A stretch of DNA of 58,476 nt, taken from assembly GCA_029259845.1 (NCBI GenBank), contig JAJDEI010000292.1, forward strand, positions 1 through 58,476, written 5' to 3'. Origin of the DNA: Planctomycetaceae bacterium. GTDB taxonomy: Bacteria; Planctomycetota; Planctomycetia; Planctomycetales; Planctomycetaceae. Below are positions 1 through 7,904 of the stretch, in pieces. Made by a program: the position numbers and the translations under genes. Within the stretch, counting starts at the first letter, position 1; each line of letters opens with the position of its first letter. The notes beneath the pieces were generated by a model. The model worked only from the letters and a program-made list of their open reading frames with translations. It did not search any database and had not been told where the DNA came from.

Positions 1-195
1 TGCCGTGACCCCGAACCCCGTCCGCCACACGCCGCCCCCGCCCGTCCCGGCAAACGGGGGCCGCACGCCGCCCCCCCGCCCCCCCGCCACGACCCCAACA
101 AAATCCCTCGCCCGCAACCGGCGAATGAAATATCCGGGCTAGATATCTCGCGCACGGAAGATTCGGCGTCAAGCACCTTTTTCGGCCAACCAACG

Positions 196-231
196 AAAAA
201 AGGAAGGATGCCGGGAATGGCACCCTTCCTT
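196..231 (-). terminator. Intrinsic terminator of the PEP-CTERM gene
   Basis: Read on the minus strand, 231-219 and 212-200 form a 13-bp stem with one G-U wobble (positions 208/223) and a 6-nt loop (213-218). It is followed by a run of Ts (complement of the A run at 196-201). It lies 28 nt after the stop codon of the PEP-CTERM gene, exactly where a rho-independent terminator should be. It probably ends the long minus-strand transcription unit. Confidence 0.85.
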
Positions 232-258
232 GTCATCGACCAGATTATGTGGCAGCCG

Positions 259-1341
259 TTAGGCAGCCTGCTCCTTACTCTTGCGGCGACGCCGCACAAA
301 CGGTGCCGCAAAGCAAGCGCCCAACAGAGCCAGAACCATCGAACCCGGCTCAGGCGTATTTGGATGAACGTTCGCAGGGTCTTGGCTGAAAACGAGGAAC
401 TTGGCCTGATCCGCAGCAGTTGTCGGTGCACCGGCGACGGCCAGATTTGGCAACTGTGCTCCCTTTCCAACAAGATCAAACTTGATGGGGCCGCCAAGTT
501 GGTTCAGTTGAACGCTGGTCGCGCCTCCCGTGCCCGTTCCGATACTTCCTAAATGTCCGCCAACATTGAGCTGCGAGTTGTTCAGCGGAGTCGCGCCGTA
601 CACCCCGATGGGACCTGCCAAAGCTTCCAAACCGTAGTAAAACGTGCTGAACGGCGACGCAACCCCAGCGGTGTACTGAACGACGCCAATCCAATAGCCG
701 TTGCCCGCAACACCCCAGTCGCTGGCAGCGTCGACATCCGTACCGTCAAAGCTTCCACCGCCGCCGAAACCGAACGTTCCGACGAGTGTTCCATCGGAGG
801 CAGCGGTGAACGCGTCGGCTGCGGTCTTGAACGGATCGTCGAGGGTCGCCTGTACGTCCGCCGGGCCTCCTTCGTACAACGCAGCCACCGTTCCGGCAGC
901 GAAACCACCGAGAAGCCCCTCTCCGCCGGTCAGGTTGGTCGGGCGGAACAGAACGATCGCCTGACCATCGTACTTGCCATCCACTGCTCCACCGCCGCCG
1001 TCAGCGACCGCCAAGGGGTCAATGACCGTTCCACCAGCGATCCCGTCAATGTTTCCACCAACAGCGAGAACAAAGGAAGCCGTGAGGTCAAAGATGCCGG
1101 TAACCTCGGGGGTCGGCGGATTCTGCGCACCTGCTGACGTATTAATCGTGTTCGACTGCAGGAGTCCTTTGATTCGGTCACCAGCCGACAGCGTTCCATC
1201 ACCATTATCGATGACTTCTTCGCGGTTGTCGAATTGGATCAGATTGTTGAGGCCGAAAACGATACCTGCATCGGCTCCACTTGCGGGGAACACAATGAGT
1301 GCAAACGCGCCCACCAGGGCGTAATAGCTAAGGTTTTTCAT
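259..1341 (-). CDS. PEP-CTERM sorting-domain protein
   Basis: Secreted protein of 360 aa. It has an N-terminal signal peptide (MKNLSYYALVGAFALIVFPA) and a Gly/Ala-rich, mostly beta-type body. The C-terminus carries the tripartite sorting signal: PEP (in NTPEPGS), a hydrophobic stretch (MVLALLGACFAAPFV) and an Arg/Lys cluster (RRRRKSK). In exosortase systems this tail is recognised and processed by the exosortase, which is encoded at the far end of this locus (54372-55442). The start was chosen at 1341 because a GGGAG ribosome-binding site lies a few bases upstream and the signal peptide begins there; an in-frame extension to 1395 is unlikely. No enzymatic domain is visible. The gene ends at a strong terminator (196-231). 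Likely a surface or matrix protein that associates with the exopolysaccharide; the exact role is unknown. Confidence 0.9.
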   Translation of the reverse strand: MKNLSYYALVGAFALIVFPASGADAGIVFGLNNLIQFDNREEVIDNGDGTLSAGDRIKGLLQSNTINTSAGAQNPPTPEVTGIFDLTASFVLAVGGNIDGIAGGTVIDPLAVADGGGGAVDGKYDGQAIVLFRPTNLTGGEGLLGGFAAGTVAALYEGGPADVQATLDDPFKTAADAFTAASDGTLVGTFGFGGGGSFDGTDVDAASDWGVAGNGYWIGVVQYTAGVASPFSTFYYGLEALAGPIGVYGATPLNNSQLNVGGHLGSIGTGTGGATSVQLNQLGGPIKFDLVGKGAQLPNLAVAGAPTTAADQAKFLVFSQDPANVHPNTPEPGSMVLALLGACFAAPFVRRRRKSKEQAA

Positions 1342-1354
1342 GAGAGATCTCCCA

Positions 1355-1368
1355 TTAACAGTTGTTAA
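1355..1368. promoter_or_regulatory. Inverted repeat TTAACA-GT-TGTTAA just upstream of the PEP-CTERM start
   Basis: A 6-2-6 inverted repeat in an AT-rich patch, 14 to 27 nt before the ATG at 1341 and just upstream of the ribosome-binding site. Its position suits a repressor operator or an RNA hairpin that could affect translation. No known regulator motif is recognised; function is inferred from symmetry and place only. Confidence 0.35.
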
Positions 1369-1433
1369 ATCTGAAACGCGCCGCCTGCCGCACAAAAGAA
1401 ACGTTCGGGCAAAACGACTTCAAAAGGTGCGTT

Positions 1434-1838
1434 TCAGCAACTGCGAGGAGGAGGAGAGAGGCCGCCCAGGTCGGGGGACACATGGGTGGGGCAGCCGTCC
1501 GGGGCCAGTTGTTGGCTGGGGCCGCCCGAAAGAGGAATGAGCGAGTCGCCGAGAGTGGCGGCGTGGCTCACTGTCGTGGAGTTGGATGGTGTGCCGGTCG
1601 AGGTACCGTCCATCGAGGCATCGGCGTTCCGGGCGGTGACTCGCAGGATCTGCTTGATCCAATCAGGTGGCTCGAAATCGCTCTTGCCTTCTTCCCGCGG
1701 ACCGCTGCCGAAGGCCGCAGTAACGAATGCATCCGGCGAATCAGCCGCAACGAAACCGGCGTCCGCAGTCCGACCAGCGAAAAATGCCAGCGTAAGAGCT
1801 GCAGCAGCGATTCCAAATTGATGCCGACGCACGGTCAT
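1434..1838 (-). CDS. Small secreted protein, unknown function
   Basis: 134 aa. The N-terminus MTVRRHQFGIAAAALTLAFF is a Sec-type signal peptide with a probable cleavage after TADA. The mature part is short, rich in Ser, Thr, Pro and Gly, and ends in a proline-rich SPPPRSC tail; no domain is recognised and there is no PEP-CTERM tail. The ATG at 1838 was chosen because the signal peptide starts there; upstream in-frame codons would add a non-secretory leader. It lies 92 bp upstream of the PEP-CTERM gene on the same strand and may be co-transcribed with it. It could be a small structural partner or a decayed gene; confidence that it is translated is moderate. Confidence 0.55.
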   Translation of the reverse strand: MTVRRHQFGIAAAALTLAFFAGRTADAGFVAADSPDAFVTAAFGSGPREEGKSDFEPPDWIKQILRVTARNADASMDGTSTGTPSNSTTVSHAATLGDSLIPLSGGPSQQLAPDGCPTHVSPDLGGLSPPPRSC

Positions 1839-1959
1839 GGTGATTATGCGGTCCAAGCCGAGTTTTCCGATTACGTCCAAAGTACCGCAGCGACAATGAG
1901 AATGCAAGCAATTTGCAGGAAGTGTCAGAAAAAAGCGAAGTCGGATGGGCTACAACGGT

Positions 1960-1980
1960 GGTGGGCAAAGCCCACCCTAC
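1960..1980. repeat. Short dispersed palindrome, copy 1
   Basis: GGTGGGCAAAGCCCACCCTAC, with GGTGGGC and GCCCACC arms around a short loop. The same 21 bases occur at 2339-2359, and the reverse complement at 2122-2144. This copy sits at the 3' edge of the decayed TPR fragment and supplies its in-frame TAG stop. Confidence 0.85.
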
Positions 1981-2121
1981 AACGACTCCTTCAGTTTTCG
2001 GTACGCCTCGAGATCGAATGGGTGCAGGGAGTCAGGCACAAGTCCGTTTTCAATAGCCGTTTGCAACGATTTGGACGCATCTGCCGGGCGCCCGGCTGCC
2101 GATAGGGCCTCCGCCAGTGAA
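1977..2121 (-). pseudogene. Decayed 3'-end fragment of the large TPR gene
   Basis: About 45 codons on the minus strand encode a C-terminus ending SLHPFDLEAYRKLKESL, matching the last 45 residues of the intact TPR protein (2356-7599) at about 37 of 45 positions. It ends with the same TAG stop, formed by the palindromic repeat. Upstream it breaks off at another palindrome (2122-2144), with no start codon or TPR body. It is either a partial tandem duplication of the TPR gene's 3' end or the remnant of a former second TPR gene. Divergence of roughly a quarter of bases suggests the event is old. Confidence 0.8.
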
Positions 2122-2144
2122 GTAGGGTGGGCTTTGCCCACCAC
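2122..2144. repeat. Short dispersed palindrome, copy 2 (inverted)
   Basis: GTAGGGTGGGC-TTT-GCCCACCAC, the reverse complement of the copies at 1960 and 2339. It marks the abrupt 5' end of the TPR fragment, so the fragment is bounded by inverted copies of the same palindrome. Confidence 0.85.
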
Positions 2145-2160
2145 GTGGGTCATGGGACAG

Positions 2161-2310
2161 GGCCATTCAAAGATTGAACTGGGTATCCCTGTAAACCGAA
2201 GCGTAAGCGAGGGACGAATTGATAAGTCACATTCGCTTCCTCGCTTACGCTTCGGGTGACCATTGAGCTTGTCCCGGTCGGTTTTCTCCAAAGTGAAACT
2301 TTGAATGGCC
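2161..2310. repeat. MITE-like element with 12-bp terminal inverted repeats
   Basis: 150 bp starting GGCCATTCAAAG and ending CTTTGAATGGCC, perfect 12-bp terminal inverted repeats. Inside is a perfect 17-bp inverted pair (2196-2212 and 2239-2255). No transposase is encoded. A second copy in inverted orientation starts at 58342. The translated strings TRSVSEE and PKRKRGSE in its frames are the kind often annotated as spurious proteins in planctomycetes. No clear target-site duplication is visible. Confidence 0.85.
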
Positions 2311-2338
2311 TCGAATCACGGGAGTCGCTCGGATCTGT

Positions 2339-2359
2339 GGTGGGCAAAGCCCACCCTAC
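2339..2359. repeat. Short dispersed palindrome, copy 3, overlapping the TPR stop codon
   Basis: Identical to copy 1. The TAG stop of the TPR gene (2356-2358) lies within it, so the repeat has inserted at, or defines, the end of the coding region. Confidence 0.85.
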
Positions 2360-5300
2360 AACGACTCCTTGAGTTTACGGTACGCTTCGAGGTCGAATGG
2401 GTGCAGTGATTCCACGGCAAGCCCCGATTCAATCGCCGTTTGCAGCGATTTCGTGGCATCGGCGGCGCGGCCGGCGGCCATGTGGGCTTCGGCCAGGTGC
2501 AGATAGAACACGGGTGCGGGAACCTGCTCCGTCACAGCCGTGAGGATTTCAACGGCCTGGGCGGCCTGTCCGGCTGCGGTCAGCACCACCGCTTTCGTGT
2601 CCAACAGTTCTGCACTTTGACCGTAGACGCTTAGCTGGTGGTCGACGACTTCGATGGCTTGCGGCAGGTTTTTTCCCCGGCGTGCCCAGAAAAACACAAG
2701 GTTGTTGGCAGCGGAAACATCATCTGGTTTGATCTGGATGATTTGTGAATACGCCGCTTCGGCCTTGTCGTAGTTTTTCTGGAAATCGTGAAGACCGGCC
2801 AGTTGGAACAGGCGATCTCGCTTGGCCTTCTCGTCGGGAGCACTTTCGATGGATGCGGCGAGCTTCTTCACAAAGTATTGGACCGTCTCCCGCTTGTCTG
2901 TTCCACTCGCACGGAGCAGGGCCGCGGCGAGGCTGCCGACCGTCTCAGCGGGGATATCGTCCCAGTGATCGCGGCAGATGTCCAGGGCCTCGTCGAATCG
3001 CTTCTGACGTCCGAGGAAGCGGGCCAGTTCGAGCGGGGCGGCTGCCCGCGAGGACTTTTGAACATACGTGACGAGAAGCCGTTCGGCCGTTGGAACCTGC
3101 CCGAAACCTTCGATCAACTTCGCAGCGTTGTTGAGAGCTTCCACGCGCGCGTTGGCGACCGACTGTTGTGCGGCGGCCAGACGCTTCAGCACCGCAAGCG
3201 CCTGATCGTCCTGGCCGTTCGCGTGCAGTTGCTCCGCCTTCGCGAGTTCTTTGGCAACAGTCGAATCGGACTTAAGATTCGCGGCTGCTGTCAGCAATTT
3301 GATGGCGTCAGCGGCGACCGTTTGAACCTGAAGCCGGACGAACAGGTCGTCGAGCTCAACATCGGCAAACCGGGTGACAAAGTCCGAAAGCTGCCCGGCG
3401 GCTTCGTTGGGGTGGCCTTCGGCAGCGAGCAGGCGCGCTTCCAGGGCGTGCGTGCGGTAGGTGTCCGGTTCGAGGGAACTCAGCGTTGCCCAAAGGGCGC
3501 GTGCCCGCGTGAGGTGTGAAGGGCCGTCCTGCGCATGGAGAATCAGCAACGCAGTGAACCGCGCCAGGGCTTCGGTGTCATCGGGAGTTCTGTCGAGCCA
3601 TTCCTCGTAGATTTCGTGGGCCCTTTGCCAGTCACCCTTGGCTTGGGAGATGGTGGCCAACTGGAATTGCTCGCGTGTCGTGAGCTTGCCGCCGGTGAGC
3701 CGATGCACGTCTTCCAGAACGGCGAGCATGTCGGATCGATCGGCAGGCTGGTTGCGCGAGGTGTAATACGCCAATTGGCCGCGCAAGTTGGCGATGCGGC
3801 CTGGGTCGTCGACCGGTTGGGCCGCTTTGAGCTTTTGGAGACCGTCGGCGGGGTCGTCGGCGATCAGTGCTGCGTGGGTCAGGGCCCAGTCGCGCGCTGC
3901 GGGGGAGGCACCGCTGTCGGATGCGAGAATCTGGTCCAAGGTCTGCCTCGCTGAGGCCAGGTTGCCCGCTTCGGTGTAGAACTCCGCCAGTTCTCGTTTC
4001 AGGTCAATGCGGTTGGGGTCGGCGGCGAGGGCCGCCAGATAGTGCTGCTCGGCCTGTTCGTTCCACTGCTCCCGGTTGGCCGCGTCGTTTCGCCGGAGTG
4101 TTCGGTAGCAGCGGGCGATCGTTCGCGGTTTGAGAAACGGAGGATCCGCCGGAAGGGCCTGCTCGGCTTCGTCAATCTGGTCGCGGGCAGCGATGTACCG
4201 TGTTCGCTCCGCGTAGTACCGGACGATCCACTCCCAGGGTCCCGGGGATGCCGGCTCAAGCTCGCACGCTTCCACGAGCAGTTCTTCCACCTTCGGCCCC
4301 GTTTCACCGCGGCCCATGAGCATGAGCGCGGAGCGGATTTTTGCGGCCGCTCCCTTGCGTGGGCCGACTGCCTGTTTGATGTACGTGTCGATTGCCAGAT
4401 TCCGCTCGTCCGAACGGCTCTCAACCATCCAGGCGAGGGTGGCGAGTTTTCCAGACAACGCCTGCGGTTGCTCGCGGGCGACTTTGTCCAGGAGCCGGCG
4501 CGCATCGGGTTCCCGCCGCTCCTGCAGGTAGTACTCCACGAGGAGTCCGACAACGTACTCGCTGAGGTCGCCGCGTTCGACGGCGTCCTCCAGGTGGGAA
4601 ACGGCCGCCTGCTGAAAACGAGCGGCGGTATCCTGCCGACCGGCGTGGCGGAATCTCAGCAACTCCAATTCACCGAGCATCCGGGGAATCGCGCTCCACC
4701 TCGGGAGCTTTCGCTGTGCGGCCATAAGCAGCGTGCGTGCTTCGCCCGGTTTCTTCTGGCCGTCGGCATCGTTGAGCAAGCCGGGGTCCCCGGCTGCGGT
4801 CATCACGATGTAGGTTGCGCGGTAGTAGGCCGTATAGGGGCCGGCCTCCCCTTCAATTTCGGCAAGCGTGGCGAGCATCGCGTCCCAATTCGATTGCTGG
4901 TCGCCGATTTTCCCCGCGTTCTCGAAGATGTAACGCATGATCTGCCCGAGCGCTGCCTGCGCGTACGTAATCTCAGTGGGAACCAGCTGGGCCGCTTCGA
5001 CGTAGGCGTCGGTTGCCAGCGAGTTCTTCCCGCGACGTGCGTACACGCGGCCCAGACCAGACAGCAACGCCGCGCGATCCTGCGGGCTGAATTCCGGATT
5101 GTCGTCGTGCAACTCCTGCAGCGACGGGACTGCCTCCTCAAGAGGAAGCAGAGCGGTGGCGTTCGCCATCGCCAGTCGCAACGGGACGCTGTCGCCAATC
5201 TCCTCGCGTGCGCGGCGCAGAATGTCGCCACACCGTTGCACTCGCTGTTCGACCGAGAAATCGAACCGTTGCAGCACCAGGTCCGACAGTGCCGTGCGTA

Positions 5301-7599
5301 TTGTGATGTCATCCGGAAACTGATCGACGGCGTCTGCCAGCAGGTCGTCGGCTTGCTGCAGCTTTTCCCCGGCAGTTTCGACGATCCCGGCTCCTTTGTC
5401 TCGTTCGTAGGCCTGCTGCTCCGTGATCGCCTGCTGCAACAGAACTTCCGACCGCATCACGGGCGCCTGCGCGGCGTTCTGCTCCTGCCCGTCAAGAACG
5501 AGCAGGACGTTCTCGATCTGCCGCCAATTCCGTTGATCAAACGGCTTGTTCCGCTCTCGTTGGATCAAGAGGCGTGCGTACTTGGGCGTGACGTCCGGAT
5601 GGGCCCCGTAGCGGCCATATTCCGCGAGGGCCGCGTCGAGATTCCCGGAATCCTCATAGGCTTGGGCGAGTTCGATTCGGCCACGGCCCCAACTCGGTTC
5701 GGCCTGATGGACGGCCAGAGCGCGGGCCACATGCGATTGGGAGTCGGCAAGTTTCTGCGCACAGTGGGCACGCAGCAGCCCGATGCGGCGGAGCAGATCG
5801 TTGCTGGATCCGAGTTCTGCGGCAGCAGTCTGCAGGGCCCGCTCCGCCTCATGCCATTGATTCTCCACGAGAAACCGTTGGCCTTCGAGGAATTCGACAA
5901 GGTAGGAGGGCGCTCCCCTATCGCGCAGCGAAGGGATGATCTCTTCACGAACCCGGGAAACCAGCCCGTCGTCGCCGCTGTGCTGATTCCGGACCTGCGC
6001 GAGGAGCACATCCGCCAATGTCCATTCGACATCGATCAGAAGCGTGTTCGGATCGTCCGATGCTTTTTCGGCACTGTCTTCGTCAGGTGTGTCGGCTGCG
6101 GCTACGAGGATGTCACGGGCATCGCTTAACAGCGCCTCGGCCTGGCCGAGGCGGTGTTGCCGCGACTGCTCATCGGCCTCAAAGCTCAGCAGTCTCAACT
6201 CGAGCCTTGCCTGGGCCAACAGGGCCTCTGCCGATCGGTCGCTCAGAAGAACCGCCCGCTCGGCAGCATCCCGGGCATGGCCGACGGACGCTTTCGAACG
6301 ATCGTAGTCCTCGAACTGTAACGCTTCAGCAAGAGCGAGATAGACTTCAGCCGCCGTGCTGAACGTCGTTGACTGGGCGTCGCGATTGCCGGTTTCCTCG
6401 ATCAAAGACACAGCCTCTCGGATCGAGGATTCGGCCTCTTCGAGCCGGCGCAACAAGCCCCCTTGCTCCAGGGTGCCGGCCAGTTCCGCTGCATCGATGC
6501 TGCCATCGTGGTTGATGTCGGAAAACGCCGGAACCGAGGCGGCCCCCGCTTCGGCCGCGCTCAGGACTCCGTCTGCATCGGCGTCCCGGTCTTCCACCGC
6601 CAAGGCGGCGCGAGACTCAGCCAGTGGCTTTGGCACGGGTGCAGCATCAAGACTCCACCCGACTGACGAGAGAAACAGCGCCCGGCGCCGATGAGCATCC
6701 CAAGTCGGGTGACCATGCTCCACGAGCAGGCCGAGGATTGCGTCCACCGTCTTGAGCGCGAGCCGCGGGTCTCGCTCGGCCGGTCCGTCTTCCGTCTGCC
6801 CGAGCGGAAACGCACGAACGACGAATTGTGCGTCGTCCGCGGATGGGTCCTCAGAGTCCCGGTACCAGAGTTCGTCGGGTTCGCGGGCGACCAGTCCCGC
6901 CAGCGCCAGATACGGCTCACAGTCGTCGGGATCGGTCGCGATCAGCCGGCAAAAGCTTTGTTGCGCCTTGGCGAAGTCGCGTTGCCGGGCGTGCGATTGA
7001 GCCTCCAGCAGCAACAAATGGACGTTCCCGGCTGCTTGCGGATCCTCATGGAAAAGCTGGTCCAGATGCTGCAGCGCATCCCGATAGCGTCCAAGCTTCA
7101 TGCACACGCCGACGAGCCGCCTGCGCTCCGCATGCCGCTCGGGGTCGGACCGGAGCACTTCCTCGAAATAACGAAACGCCAGTTCCAGTTCAGACCGTGA
7201 ATCAGCATGCTCACTCAGAAGCGTCGCAAGACGGACGAGTGTCTCGGACTGCCGGCCGTCAATCTTGCCGGGATCGAATCGTTCCCGCTGAATTCCGAGA
7301 TAGCGAGTCAGATGTTTGATCGCCGCTGCGGGATCTCCGTTCGCTTCGGCAGCGTCAGCCAAGTCCTTCAGGTGCCCGGCGTTTCTCCGCAACTGAAAGC
7401 CGTGTGCGAAAAAGAGCACCAACAGGCAAATCGCGATAAACACCGCACTGTAACCCAGGAGCGAGTAGTTGATATGAACCAACACATCCGGAATCGGGTC
7501 CGGCTCGCGCTCTGTTCCTTCGCCGACAACCGGTTGCTCCGGCAGCGTGGCAGCGGACGATTCCCTGCGCTGCTCTTCCTTTTTCCTGGAACGTGGCAT
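2356..7599 (-). CDS. Very large membrane-anchored TPR protein with two EF-hand loops
   Basis: 1747 aa. A Lys/Arg-rich cytoplasmic N-terminus is followed by one membrane helix (about residues 44-66, YSAVFIAICLLVLFFAHGF). The rest is a long chain of tetratricopeptide-type helical repeats (for example AAIKHLTRYLGI, KAEAAYSQIIQIKPDDVSAANNL) reaching the C-terminus. At about 339-350 and 361-372 are two perfect EF-hand loops (DADADGVLSAAE and DINHDGSIDAAE), so calcium binding is likely. TPR arrays act as protein-binding scaffolds; exosortase/EPS loci often include a large TPR protein. ATG at 7599 was chosen over an in-frame TTG six bases upstream. It is 300 bp downstream of the FHA gene, and a strong hairpin (7635-7655) lies in its leader. 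The partner is unknown; a scaffold for export or assembly is inferred. Confidence 0.88.
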   Translation of the reverse strand: MPRSRKKEEQRRESSAATLPEQPVVGEGTEREPDPIPDVLVHINYSLLGYSAVFIAICLLVLFFAHGFQLRRNAGHLKDLADAAEANGDPAAAIKHLTRYLGIQRERFDPGKIDGRQSETLVRLATLLSEHADSRSELELAFRYFEEVLRSDPERHAERRRLVGVCMKLGRYRDALQHLDQLFHEDPQAAGNVHLLLLEAQSHARQRDFAKAQQSFCRLIATDPDDCEPYLALAGLVAREPDELWYRDSEDPSADDAQFVVRAFPLGQTEDGPAERDPRLALKTVDAILGLLVEHGHPTWDAHRRRALFLSSVGWSLDAAPVPKPLAESRAALAVEDRDADADGVLSAAEAGAASVPAFSDINHDGSIDAAELAGTLEQGGLLRRLEEAESSIREAVSLIEETGNRDAQSTTFSTAAEVYLALAEALQFEDYDRSKASVGHARDAAERAVLLSDRSAEALLAQARLELRLLSFEADEQSRQHRLGQAEALLSDARDILVAAADTPDEDSAEKASDDPNTLLIDVEWTLADVLLAQVRNQHSGDDGLVSRVREEIIPSLRDRGAPSYLVEFLEGQRFLVENQWHEAERALQTAAAELGSSNDLLRRIGLLRAHCAQKLADSQSHVARALAVHQAEPSWGRGRIELAQAYEDSGNLDAALAEYGRYGAHPDVTPKYARLLIQRERNKPFDQRNWRQIENVLLVLDGQEQNAAQAPVMRSEVLLQQAITEQQAYERDKGAGIVETAGEKLQQADDLLADAVDQFPDDITIRTALSDLVLQRFDFSVEQRVQRCGDILRRAREEIGDSVPLRLAMANATALLPLEEAVPSLQELHDDNPEFSPQDRAALLSGLGRVYARRGKNSLATDAYVEAAQLVPTEITYAQAALGQIMRYIFENAGKIGDQQSNWDAMLATLAEIEGEAGPYTAYYRATYIVMTAAGDPGLLNDADGQKKPGEARTLLMAAQRKLPRWSAIPRMLGELELLRFRHAGRQDTAARFQQAAVSHLEDAVERGDLSEYVVGLLVEYYLQERREPDARRLLDKVAREQPQALSGKLATLAWMVESRSDERNLAIDTYIKQAVGPRKGAAAKIRSALMLMGRGETGPKVEELLVEACELEPASPGPWEWIVRYYAERTRYIAARDQIDEAEQALPADPPFLKPRTIARCYRTLRRNDAANREQWNEQAEQHYLAALAADPNRIDLKRELAEFYTEAGNLASARQTLDQILASDSGASPAARDWALTHAALIADDPADGLQKLKAAQPVDDPGRIANLRGQLAYYTSRNQPADRSDMLAVLEDVHRLTGGKLTTREQFQLATISQAKGDWQRAHEIYEEWLDRTPDDTEALARFTALLILHAQDGPSHLTRARALWATLSSLEPDTYRTHALEARLLAAEGHPNEAAGQLSDFVTRFADVELDDLFVRLQVQTVAADAIKLLTAAANLKSDSTVAKELAKAEQLHANGQDDQALAVLKRLAAAQQSVANARVEALNNAAKLIEGFGQVPTAERLLVTYVQKSSRAAAPLELARFLGRQKRFDEALDICRDHWDDIPAETVGSLAAALLRASGTDKRETVQYFVKKLAASIESAPDEKAKRDRLFQLAGLHDFQKNYDKAEAAYSQIIQIKPDDVSAANNLVFFWARRGKNLPQAIEVVDHQLSVYGQSAELLDTKAVVLTAAGQAAQAVEILTAVTEQVPAPVFYLHLAEAHMAAGRAADATKSLQTAIESGLAVESLHPFDLEAYRKLKESL

Positions 7600-7904
7600 G
7601 AACAAACTCTCGTGGTTTCCGTTGTTTTTTGCAGGCCCGACCGCATCGGTCGGGCAGATTCAGATGACAGCCAATCGACCGGACCGTCCCGCAACACCTT
7701 GATGTCCGGCAGGGACTGCACGCGGCCTGACGACATCGCTGGTCAGGCGGGCCGCCTTGTGCTTTGTCAAACGGGCACCCTCGGACCGGGCGCCCTGTCC
7801 GCATCGCGATGCCGGGAGGACATGTGCGCGGCAGGGTGAACTCCCATGCTCACGCCGCGCCCCGAATTGAGCAAGCCACTCCCGTACCCAAGCCTGACGG
7901 AGCG
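7600..7904. other. Intergenic region between the FHA and TPR genes
   Basis: 305 bp with no convincing gene. It contains the perfect hairpin at 7635-7655 and a near-perfect palindrome at 7783-7800 (GGACCGGGCGCCCTGTCC). No T-run follows either on the minus strand, so neither is a clear intrinsic terminator. Confidence 0.6.
7635..7655. repeat. Perfect 9-bp hairpin in the TPR gene leader
   Basis: GCCCGACCG and CGGTCGGGC arms around a CAT loop, 36 nt upstream of the TPR start codon. It looks like one of the short dispersed hairpins of such genomes. If transcribed it would form a stable leader structure. Confidence 0.65.

Larger units (their letters stand above)
1839..2355. other. Repeat-rich intergenic region
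   Basis: This 517-bp gap holds no intact gene. It contains three copies of a 21-bp palindrome (two at its edges of decay, one at the TPR stop codon), a 3'-end fragment of a TPR gene, and a 150-bp MITE-like element, each described separately. Bases 1839-1959 are the upstream region of the small secreted protein; no convincing promoter was identified there. Confidence 0.7.

Noticed and set aside
176-203. Stem CCTTTTTCG / CGAAAAAAGG as a terminator
   Set aside because: T and A runs are in the wrong order for a minus-strand terminator; the stem at 200-231 with a following T-run is clearly the real one.
2150-2347. Small ORF translating to TRSVSEEANV-type sequence
   Set aside because: It is translation of the MITE-like repeat, which recurs at the right edge; there is no ribosome-binding site and no reason to call it a gene.
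4042-6129. A 695-codon open frame on the plus strand inside the TPR gene
   Set aside because: It lies wholly opposite the TPR coding sequence, has no domain or ribosome-binding site, and is explained by high GC in codon positions of the real gene.
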